DNA of 64,000 nt. Source: Sulfurovum sp. (lineage in GTDB: Bacteria; Campylobacterota; Campylobacteria; Campylobacterales; Sulfurovaceae). The notes beneath the pieces were generated by a model. It was not told the origin of the DNA and made no database searches. It worked only from the letters and a program-made list of their open reading frames with translations. The stretch lies in contig JAABRH010000002.1 of assembly GCA_011391015.1 (NCBI GenBank), positions 1-64,000 on the forward strand, read 5' to 3'. The stretch's first letter is position 1, and every line of letters begins with the position of its first letter. Position numbers and translations under genes: made by a program. This document shows positions 51,006-58,930 of this stretch, piece after piece.

Positions 51006-51117
51006 TGTAATTTTCATTCTTTATAAAAAAGAAAAAGAATACTATTTTAGATCAAATGTATTATCTAGAGTAGTTAGGTTGTATGAGGAGAGCATTATCT
51101 TTCCTCATGAAGTCCCT

Positions 51118-51990
51118 TTATTTACTTTGGTATGTTGTGCTGTTCACTAACTTTAATTGCCAAGAAGCTTCACCCATAATCAGTTTATATTGCAGTTGAC
51201 GTGTACCACCTTTTGGACAGCAATTTGCATCGCCTTCATTATAGACGGGGAAACGTCTTGCAAAACTATTTTCAATGAGGCTAAACTCGTCATGTCCCAT
51301 ATATCCAGCACTGTTTTTCTTATCATATTCCAGTGGTGGAAGATATATCTCAGAAAGTGACTTTTTGTTATTGGCACTATAGGCAACTAGATTGCCGTAT
51401 GCTCCACTGCCAGAAGAGTTGACATACACATAGATCTCTGGAGAACCATCTGCATTAATATCTCCTATCTCAGCACCTGTTACAGTACCATCTATTTCTT
51501 GTTTGATGACACGGTTGTCGACCTGAAGACCGCTAGGCGTAATAGTTAATTGATTGATAGAACCTTCATTAGTGGCTACGATGTGAAAGGTAATGCCTTG
51601 GAGTGAAAATGTTTTATCAAATTGTTGGGGGCTTTGCAAAGACTGTTCTTCGATATCTGCAAGGTGATACTTGTTTTTGATCTCTTGGATACGCTCTTTG
51701 TAAATATCCGTCATATAGGCTTTTGCATCTTCAACTTTCCAACACTCATTCCTTCCTTTAATCCAGCCTCTTTGATAGGCTTTTAACATATCTTCTTTAG
51801 GAGCTTTTATTAAAGCTTGTTTGTAGACATCAGAGAGTTCTCTATCAAGACTCATAAGAGTATCAGAACTACAGATAATCGCTTCACAACTTTCTTTGTC
51901 TACTTTAGAACAGTCAAAACTAGGTTGACCTGCATAAAGAGATGATGTCGATAATACCATTATAAAAAAAATACTTTTAGTCCGTTTCAT
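51118..51990 (-). CDS. Secreted LprI-N (DUF1311)-type protein fused to a PliI-like C-terminal domain; probable lysozyme inhibitor
   Basis: Signal peptide; FDCSKVDKESCEAIICSSDTLMSLDRELSDVYKQAL..YQRGWIKGRNECW (LprI type); C-terminal FARRFPVYNEGDANCCPKGGTRQLQYKLIMGEASWQLK (PliI-like). Confidence 0.7.
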   Translation of the reverse strand: MKRTKSIFFIMVLSTSSLYAGQPSFDCSKVDKESCEAIICSSDTLMSLDRELSDVYKQALIKAPKEDMLKAYQRGWIKGRNECWKVEDAKAYMTDIYKERIQEIKNKYHLADIEEQSLQSPQQFDKTFSLQGITFHIVATNEGSINQLTITPSGLQVDNRVIKQEIDGTVTGAEIGDINADGSPEIYVYVNSSGSGAYGNLVAYSANNKKSLSEIYLPPLEYDKKNSAGYMGHDEFSLIENSFARRFPVYNEGDANCCPKGGTRQLQYKLIMGEASWQLKLVNSTTYQSK

Positions 51991-52168
51991 GTCCTCTCCT
52001 ATATTTAGCTGTTATTAACGTCTTCATATTCTATACTACAAATACTTTACAATCATGAAAGATTTCATTCAGCACTTGACTATGACAAACCTATGAATGT
52101 GTATCTTAGAGGAGTAGAAAAAAGTGCTTAGATCTTTAAACAGCGGTTGGAATATAGGTTCTCAAAAA

Positions 52169-52195
52169 GTTGTCTTGATAAATGGTGGCAGTATA
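52169..52195 (-). repeat. Right 27-bp terminal inverted repeat
   Basis: GTTGTCTTGATAAATGGTGGCAGTATA. Confidence 0.7.
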
Positions 52196-52256
52196 ATTTA
52201 TTGTTTGGTAGTTTAATTATACTTTTATTCTTTTGTAACAAAATTTAGTGGTTTGA

Positions 52257-52589
52257 AATGAGTTGGTAGTGGCACTGGGTGAGATACTTGTCATCGCTGA
52301 AGCCGAGCTTGATAGCGGTTCGATGCGCTCAGCGGAGTATGCCTTGGCGATGGGGAAAAAGATATTTGTTCTACCCCATAGACTCGGTGAGAGTTCGGGT
52401 ACCAATGCCTTGCTTCAGTCATATCAGGCGACCCCTATCTATGACATCGAAACATTTGCCTCACAGTTTGGCGCTGCAGTGGATGAGTGTGTCCAAAAAG
52501 ATGATTTTTTTTACTTTTGTCAGGGTGCGCCTACTTTTGATGAAACGTTGGCTCAGTTTGGAGACAGAGTCTATGAGGCAGAGCTTTAA
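52257..52589 (+). pseudogene. dprA: DprA C-terminal fragment
   Basis: NELVVALGEILVIAEAELDSGSMRSAEYALAMGKKIFVLPHRLGESSGTNALLQ continues the Rossmann fold missing from 49050-49412. Confidence 0.88.
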
Positions 52590-52627
52590 GGCATCGTCAC
52601 GATACAAAACGGTATCGTGAGATTTGC

Positions 52628-53182
52628 TTAGAGCGTTGTCTGGGCTGGTTTTTCATCCAGTTTGGAGAGTTGTGAAATGAGTTCTTCAAGAGAAGCCTCA
52701 GGAAGCATACCGGCTTGAACAAATTGTACGTCACCTTTTGTGTCAAGTGCCACAAGGAACGGAATGCTTCCGTTCCATTGGGCTCTTTGGGAGATATAAT
52801 CTACAAGGTCCCCCGCTTTCTCTTCAGATACTGCGATGTAGTTAATCCCCTTTTCTTTCACAAAAGTTGTCACCTCGGCAGTGTTCAAGCCTTGTACTTC
52901 TATGGCTACAATGGCAAGTTTGTCTTTGTATTTGTTCTGCAGGCTCACAAGGTGCGGGATGGAAGCCAAACATGGAGGGCATTTGTGACCGAAAAATTCC
53001 AAAAAGACGATTTTTCCTTCGAGTCCTTTGATCTTAAGTCCCTGTTCTGTACCTGTGACATCATAGCTAAGTCCATTAATGTCAGTCATTGTCATTTGCA
53101 TTAAAGGGCTTTTGCTCTGGGCTGCCTGCGCAGAAGCCAAGAAGGAAAAAAGCACAAGAGCCGTCATTATTTTTTTCATCAA
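52628..53182 (-). CDS. TlpA/thioredoxin-like protein with CPPC motif, secreted
   Basis: GKIVFLEFFGHKCPPCLASIPHLVSLQNKYKDKLAIVAIEV; signal peptide. Confidence 0.9.
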   Translation of the reverse strand: MMKKIMTALVLFSFLASAQAAQSKSPLMQMTMTDINGLSYDVTGTEQGLKIKGLEGKIVFLEFFGHKCPPCLASIPHLVSLQNKYKDKLAIVAIEVQGLNTAEVTTFVKEKGINYIAVSEEKAGDLVDYISQRAQWNGSIPFLVALDTKGDVQFVQAGMLPEASLEELISQLSKLDEKPAQTTL

Positions 53183-53267
53183 TAAACCTTTGTATGTAAT
53201 TTGTTCAATTATACACTACCCAAGATGTATAAAACGTGTAGTGGAGCCTAAAAAAGTGAAGATTTTT

Positions 53268-53362
53268 ATAAGAGCATCATAAATCTAAAAAGGGAGGAGG
53301 GAAATGATGTAAAATAAACCTAAAAATTAAGGGAGAAAAGGTTTATGAACTGATGCTCTTAT
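53268..53362. repeat. 95-bp element bounded by 12-bp perfect inverted repeats
   Basis: ATAAGAGCATCA (53268-53279) and TGATGCTCTTAT (53351-53362); inner AAACCT...AGGTTT. Confidence 0.6.
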
Positions 53363-53458
53363 GAAAGAAGTATAGTCCTCGAAAGTAAACCGTATGCAAA
53401 TGAAAAGAGTTACACTATAATACAAGCGAACAAGTGAAGTTTTTTTAAAGGATAGGGT

Positions 53459-54547
53459 GTGGTGAAAAAAGTTTTAGTGTCGATGGTAATTTTGTGTGCA
53501 AATATATATGCACAAGAACCTATGCTTGAGAAGAAAATCGGTCCAATGCTGATGGTGGGATTTCATGGAACCCATGCACCTAAAGAGAGCCAGATTTGTA
53601 AAGATATCAAACGTTATGATTTGGGTGGCGTCATTTTGTTTGACTACAACCCTGTGGATAAAACAAAACCGAAAAATATCGCATCCAAACAACAATTAAC
53701 ACACTTAACACAAGAACTGCAAGCGTGTAGTCGCGATGGTAAGTTACTCATTGCCGTCGATCAGGAAGGGGGTAGGGTACAGCGTCTCAAGAGTACCTAT
53801 GGCTTTTATGGTCAGTTTCCGCAGGCTTCACAGATTACCAAGATGGACAAAGAGGCGATATTCCAAACGTACACTCACATGGGCAAAGAGCTACAGAGTG
53901 TCGGCATTAACTATAATCTAGCACCTGTGGTGGATCTTGATATCAATGCACGCAATCATGTCATCCATGGCTTGGGTCGCTCATTTGGAAAAGACCCTAA
54001 AACCGTAGCGAGCTATGCGCGTGTTTTTATGAAAGCGATGCGTGACAATCATATCTTAACCTCAATCAAACATTTTCCAGGGCATGGCTCATCAGTGGGC
54101 GATACCCATAAGGGTTTTGTGGATGTCACCAAACTGTATCAAGAAAGTGAAATGGAACCCTACAGACTTTTAAAAAAGGATGCGGATACCGTGATGGTTG
54201 CCCATGTGTTTAACCGAAATTTTGATGCAGAGTACCCGGCGAGTCTTTCCCAAAAAACCATCACGGGTGTGTTGCGTTCAGAGCTTGGCTATGAGGGAGT
54301 GGTGATAACCGATGATTTGCAAATGGGAGCGATTTCTCAAAAGTATGGTCTGCGAAACACACTTAAACTTGCCATTAACGCGGGGGACGATATCTTGCTA
54401 GTAGGCAATCAACTCGATCCCCAACAGGTAGTATCGGTCAAAACACTGGTAGATACCATCGCTTCACTTGTAAAATCAGGTGAAGTGAAGATGCAGAGCA
54501 TTGAAGCATCAAACAGACGCATCAATGTTTTAAAGCAAAAACTATGA
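53459..54547 (+). CDS. nagZ: Beta-N-acetylhexosaminidase, glycoside hydrolase family 3
   Basis: LIAVDQEGGRVQRLK, IKHFPGHGSSVGDTHKGFVDV, VITDDLQMGAISQKYG. Confidence 0.93.
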   Translation: MVKKVLVSMVILCANIYAQEPMLEKKIGPMLMVGFHGTHAPKESQICKDIKRYDLGGVILFDYNPVDKTKPKNIASKQQLTHLTQELQACSRDGKLLIAVDQEGGRVQRLKSTYGFYGQFPQASQITKMDKEAIFQTYTHMGKELQSVGINYNLAPVVDLDINARNHVIHGLGRSFGKDPKTVASYARVFMKAMRDNHILTSIKHFPGHGSSVGDTHKGFVDVTKLYQESEMEPYRLLKKDADTVMVAHVFNRNFDAEYPASLSQKTITGVLRSELGYEGVVITDDLQMGAISQKYGLRNTLKLAINAGDDILLVGNQLDPQQVVSVKTLVDTIASLVKSGEVKMQSIEASNRRINVLKQKL

Positions 54548-54934
54548 AGAAGTGTGAAGATAGCGTTCTAAAATAATCTTTGCAGCGATGGAATCAAGTC
54601 TTCCATCTTTGGTATGTCTAAACTGACCTTGAGTCAGTTCTTTTGCCTCAAGGCTTGAACTTTGTTCATCCTGATAGACTACGGGTATAAGCAGGTTAAG
54701 CAACATGACAAAATGCTCAATGCGTCTTTGCATCTCTTCAGAATTGTCTGCATCTTTTGGCAATCCTACAACCAGTTTTTCTATTTGCCATTCTTTGAGA
54801 AATTGATTAATATCCCTTGCAGCCTGATTGCGGTTTTTTCGCAGGATGGCATTTTGGGGCATAACAATCTTCCCATCAAGGCAGAGTGCTACACCGATAC
54901 GTTTGAGTCCTACATCTATACTGGCTAAATTCAT
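54542..54934 (-). CDS. ruvX: Holliday junction resolvase-like protein RuvX/YqgF
   Basis: ASIDVGLKRIGVALCLDGKIVMPQNAI and DEQSSSLEAKE. Confidence 0.93.
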   Translation of the reverse strand: MNLASIDVGLKRIGVALCLDGKIVMPQNAILRKNRNQAARDINQFLKEWQIEKLVVGLPKDADNSEEMQRRIEHFVMLLNLLIPVVYQDEQSSSLEAKELTQGQFRHTKDGRLDSIAAKIILERYLHTSS

Positions 54935-55126
54935 GCAAAATTATAGCCAAATAGGCTTGTGGGATGCTACACCACAAATGATTCGATTGGGTGTTTTAAT
55001 GTAAAAAATTTATAATACTTTATAATTTTATTTCTCATAATAAGTAAAAATATAAAATGCTTTGCTAGAATAAGAGATGAAAAAAAGTGAAGAAGCGTGT
55101 AAAACTAAATAAACAAGGGTACAGAA

Positions 55127-57298
55127 ATGGACATAAATAAGGGCAGTATAGTCGCATCAAGTTTAAGTATGATGACGTTTGCGCAGGCAGGCGAGGGATC
55201 TGGTGTAGAAACATTTTGGATATGGATTGCACTGTTTGCACTAGGTGCTGTGGGTGTGGCTATTTTGTTTATTTCATCACAGCAAGCCAATAAAATGCAA
55301 GAAATGCATCAAATGATGTTAGATAAACAGCTTCAAATGGAAAAAAATCAAAATATTTTATTGACCAATATGAGTGAAAATATCCACAATATGGCAAAAC
55401 TGGCAGTAGAAAAAGTACAAAAAAATTCAGAAAATTCAACGACCTCGCTCAAGTATGGGGGAGAAATTTTAGCTAACGTTGAAAACAGACTTTTGGATGT
55501 TACCAATGATTTGATTGATTTTTTAAGACTCAAGTCAAGAAAGATAGAGATCATCAATGAAGAGTTCAACATTAATAACGTACTCAATGAACTCGCAGGT
55601 TCAATCTGTTCCGAGTTCTCAGGCAGTCATGTTGAGCTGATTTTTGATATCGATAAAAACATACCAAGACGTTTGGTTGGAGATTCGCTTCATTTGGGAC
55701 AAATTTTGAACAGTATATTGGGTCATATTATGAACCAGCCAAGTTTGGATGAGGTGAAGCTAGAGATATCGATGTTTGATACCTTTGAAGCGCGAGCAGA
55801 GCTGCAATTTCAGTTTGTTGATATAAGTGCAGGACTGGACGCTGAAGCCTTAAATAATCTTTTTATTCCCTATTATGATGAAAAAACAGGTGTGTATGTA
55901 GGTCTGGGTCTTTTTGTAGCCAATGAATTGATTGGTATGATGGGCGGAGAATTCTCTGTGCAGAGTACGGTTGGCAGAGGAAGCACCTATACGCTTTCTT
56001 TGCCTTTTGATGTGGCAGAAAAAACCAATCTAAGAATGTATAGATTGCCAGATAAAATTCTGATTGAGAAAAAAGTTTTTATTGTGGACAGCAATTACAA
56101 TTCAGCGTTGGCGATTAAAAAAATGTTTGCCTATTTTAGACATGAAGTGAAAGTGCTCTCCAAAGAGGAGTTTATGAAAAATATTCCCAATCTTACACCT
56201 TATGATATTATTATCTTGCATGAGAGTCTTTTTACCGTAAGGTTGGTTGAATACTTTAACAAAATAAAGCTTGGCAAAGAGCTTAAAGTTATAGCTCTCA
56301 ATTCTTTGCTTCAGTCTGATAAAAAGAGTTTTGTCAATGAAGTCATTGATGTTTATCTTTTTAAACCGCTTAACCAAGAGCGTGTGTTTGAAATGATTGT
56401 CAATATGTATGATATTAAGAGTTCTGTGTATATGCCTGAAGAGAAAAAAGAGGTCACTAAACGTGCGCAGACACATAAAACACATATTGTTGAGACAAAA
56501 GGAGTCACGCAAAACTCTTTCAAAGATTTTTCTGGCAAAAATATTTTGATTGTCGAAGACAATATCATCAATCAAAAAGTACTCATTAATCTCTTTCATC
56601 CCTCGGGCGTCAATATTAGCATTGCCAACAATGGACAAGAAGCAGTCAATATTGTCAAAAGTGGAAAAGTAGTCTTTGATCTGGTACTTATGGATATCAA
56701 CATGCCAATCATGGATGGATATACTGCTACACAGATGATTCGCCTTGATAGTAAGTTTGACGGTCTTCCTATTGTTGCCTTTACTGCCTTGGTCTTGGAC
56801 AGCGAAATACAAAAAATGTTCAATAGTGGTATCAATGCATTCTTGGCAAAGCCACTGAACGTTGGTAAACTCTACACGGCTCTTGCAACCTACCTTTTAG
56901 ATACGCCTGTTGTGAAAGTACAAGAAAAAGAAGCCCAGCCCACAGAAAAGATCAGTTATACAGGTATCAATATTGAAGACGGTATTAAACATGCCAACAA
57001 CAGTGAGGCGCTTTATATGGAAGTGCTTAAAGAGTTCATGGAAGCGTATGGACAGAGTGATGCCATTTTTGAAAAATTGGTGCGTGAACATCGATACGAG
57101 CAGGTAAGAATGCTTTGCGTGGATATGCGTGGTCTGACTGCAACGATAGGCGCAAAAGATATGCATGTGCTTATCACCGATATCCTACAGCAGATTCTTT
57201 ATAAAAAATATGAATTATTGGTAAACTACAAAGAAAAATATATTTTCGAAATTCAAACACTCAACAAATCTATACAAAAATATCTTACCGCTGCCTGA
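55127..57298 (+). CDS. Hybrid histidine kinase-like protein: TM, degenerate HisKA, HATPase, pseudo-receiver, receiver, degenerate HPt
   Basis: LLTNMSENIHNMAKLAVEKV; GLGLFVANELIGMMGGEFSVQSTVGRGSTYTLSLPF; ILIVEDNIINQKVLINLF..DLVLMDINMPIMDGY; RMLCVDMRGLTATIGAKDM. Confidence 0.88.
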   Translation: MDINKGSIVASSLSMMTFAQAGEGSGVETFWIWIALFALGAVGVAILFISSQQANKMQEMHQMMLDKQLQMEKNQNILLTNMSENIHNMAKLAVEKVQKNSENSTTSLKYGGEILANVENRLLDVTNDLIDFLRLKSRKIEIINEEFNINNVLNELAGSICSEFSGSHVELIFDIDKNIPRRLVGDSLHLGQILNSILGHIMNQPSLDEVKLEISMFDTFEARAELQFQFVDISAGLDAEALNNLFIPYYDEKTGVYVGLGLFVANELIGMMGGEFSVQSTVGRGSTYTLSLPFDVAEKTNLRMYRLPDKILIEKKVFIVDSNYNSALAIKKMFAYFRHEVKVLSKEEFMKNIPNLTPYDIIILHESLFTVRLVEYFNKIKLGKELKVIALNSLLQSDKKSFVNEVIDVYLFKPLNQERVFEMIVNMYDIKSSVYMPEEKKEVTKRAQTHKTHIVETKGVTQNSFKDFSGKNILIVEDNIINQKVLINLFHPSGVNISIANNGQEAVNIVKSGKVVFDLVLMDINMPIMDGYTATQMIRLDSKFDGLPIVAFTALVLDSEIQKMFNSGINAFLAKPLNVGKLYTALATYLLDTPVVKVQEKEAQPTEKISYTGINIEDGIKHANNSEALYMEVLKEFMEAYGQSDAIFEKLVREHRYEQVRMLCVDMRGLTATIGAKDMHVLITDILQQILYKKYELLVNYKEKYIFEIQTLNKSIQKYLTAA

Positions 57299-57300
57299 TT

Positions 57301-57329
57301 GTTTTGGAAGTCTTTTTGACATCCAAAAC
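57301..57329. terminator. Stem-loop between convergent histidine kinase and NlpC/P60 genes
   Basis: GTTTTGGAAGTC-TTTTT-GACATCCAAAAC, 11 of 12 pairs. Confidence 0.6.
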
Positions 57330-57337
57330 GATTTCTT

Positions 57338-58270
57338 TTAACGGATTTCTGCGATGAACGCATCTTGTTGGATGTTCTCTTTTACAGAAGGCAATACTTG
57401 CAGAGCCTGTTCTTTTTGCTTATAAGGACCTATGAGCAATTTGGAGATTTGTCTGCCGCCCAGAGGAAATCGTATAATTTTGTAATGATAACCTGCACTT
57501 GTAATCTTGAGAAGCAATGCTTTTTTGGGTTCCCCCGAAAATGAACCGATCTGCACAAAATAATTGCCTGTACGGCTTGGTATTATCGGTCTCCGTGGTG
57601 AGACAGAGCTTGCTATTGGAGCGATAGGCGGCAGTGATGTCGGTACTTTTTGCTGTGTTTTCCATGGTTTGATCGCTTTGCTACCCACTTTTCCTTTGCT
57701 AGGCAGGACTCTTCTACAGACACGCAGTCTTTGTTTGTAATAGGCAGTCGTGTTCAGATTTGAGTAAATGACTTCATAGTCTTTGGTACTGGCATGCGTA
57801 AACCAGCCATTGCCCATATAGACCCCAACATGCGTGATGTTTCCTTTGGGTCTTGTGTCTGTATCAAAAAAGATGAGATCACCATAGACCAATTCATTGA
57901 CGCTGATGGCTTTCCCGCATCGTGCCTGCTCTCTTGCAACGCGTGGTATCTCTATGCCCATAGAGCCGTAGAGGTAGTAGGTGTAACCTGAGCAGTCAAA
58001 GTTGTTCGGTCCTTCCTCTGCCCATACATATGGGCTACCTTGCAGTTCTTTGACCATTTTATGCAGATTTTTTTTGTTTGGCGTGTATTTGACCTTGGGT
58101 TTTACGATGGCATAATTGGGTTTTCTGGGGTGATGGTGAGGTTTTTGTCCACAGGCACCGAGTATAAACATCAGTAACAAAGCCAACAGGGCATACATAG
58201 CGTTGAGGTGAGGCATACTTTCTCTTTGGGATATACTTTTGTGTATCATACTCTTTTTCGTCTCAAACAT
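57338..58270 (-). CDS. NlpC/P60 family hydrolase with C-terminal SPOR domain, lipoprotein-like
   Basis: SPYVWAEEGPNNFDCSGYTYYLYGSMGIEIPRVAREQ, THVGVYMGNGWFTHAS; YFVQIGSFSGEPKK. Confidence 0.92.
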   Translation of the reverse strand: MFETKKSMIHKSISQRESMPHLNAMYALLALLLMFILGACGQKPHHHPRKPNYAIVKPKVKYTPNKKNLHKMVKELQGSPYVWAEEGPNNFDCSGYTYYLYGSMGIEIPRVAREQARCGKAISVNELVYGDLIFFDTDTRPKGNITHVGVYMGNGWFTHASTKDYEVIYSNLNTTAYYKQRLRVCRRVLPSKGKVGSKAIKPWKTQQKVPTSLPPIAPIASSVSPRRPIIPSRTGNYFVQIGSFSGEPKKALLLKITSAGYHYKIIRFPLGGRQISKLLIGPYKQKEQALQVLPSVKENIQQDAFIAEIR

Positions 58271-58921
58271 CTAGTGTGGCACCGCTTTTTTTGGTAGTTT
58301 CATGCCTGCTTTCCATGGTGTTGTATGGGCAGTGCTTGTTGTTTCCATCTTTTTAAGAGGCACGTCACAATTCATATATTTGGCACGTTGATCTCTACTC
58401 ATATACCGTCTGCAGACTTTCATGCGTTGTGCATACACAGGTTCTTTTTCAAAATGGCTTATGGTCACTTTTCTGTCTTTACTGCTGGCATGGGCAAACC
58501 ATCCTCCACCCAGATAGATACCTACGTGGGTGATGCGTGTACTTCTTTTGTTGGTTGAGCCAAAAAAGATCAAATCGCCGTAATGCAGTTGCTCAAAAGG
58601 AACTTTTTTCCCCATTTTGGCTTGCTCTCTTGCCACACGCGGAATGTCCATACCCATAGAACCGTAAATGTTGTAAGTCAGTCCGGAGCAGTCAAAAGCA
58701 TCAGGCCCTTCTTCTGCCCACACATAGGGTTTACCAAGATAAGAATAAAGAAGTTCCTGAATGTTTTTTCGGTTGGGTTTACAGATGGTGTCAGGCTTGA
58801 TAATATCGTAATTGGGGTAGCTGTAAGGTTTTGGTACTGGCTTTGGGGAGTCACTGCATCCGCTAAAAAGCAAAAGCGTGAAAAACAGGGCTATCATGTA
58901 ATATAAAAAGTTTTTCATCAT
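58271..58921 (-). CDS. NlpC/P60 family hydrolase, lipoprotein
   Basis: LLFSGCSDS lipobox; KPYVWAEEGPDAFDCSGLTYNIYGSMGMDIPRVAREQ; tandem paralogue of the preceding gene. Confidence 0.92.
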   Translation of the reverse strand: MMKNFLYYMIALFFTLLLFSGCSDSPKPVPKPYSYPNYDIIKPDTICKPNRKNIQELLYSYLGKPYVWAEEGPDAFDCSGLTYNIYGSMGMDIPRVAREQAKMGKKVPFEQLHYGDLIFFGSTNKRSTRITHVGIYLGGGWFAHASSKDRKVTISHFEKEPVYAQRMKVCRRYMSRDQRAKYMNCDVPLKKMETTSTAHTTPWKAGMKLPKKAVPH

Positions 58922-58930
58922 TCGACCTTT

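Larger units (their letters stand above)
49391..52195. mobile_element. TIR-bounded accessory insertion inside dprA, no recognisable transposase
   Basis: dprA coding sequence stops making sense at the left TIR; terminal inverted repeats at both ends; content unrelated to dprA. Confidence 0.6.

Noticed and set aside
52279-52620. Alternative-frame ORF (113 aa) over the dprA C-terminal fragment
   Set aside because: Out of frame with clear DprA homology; arginine/serine-rich shadow translation
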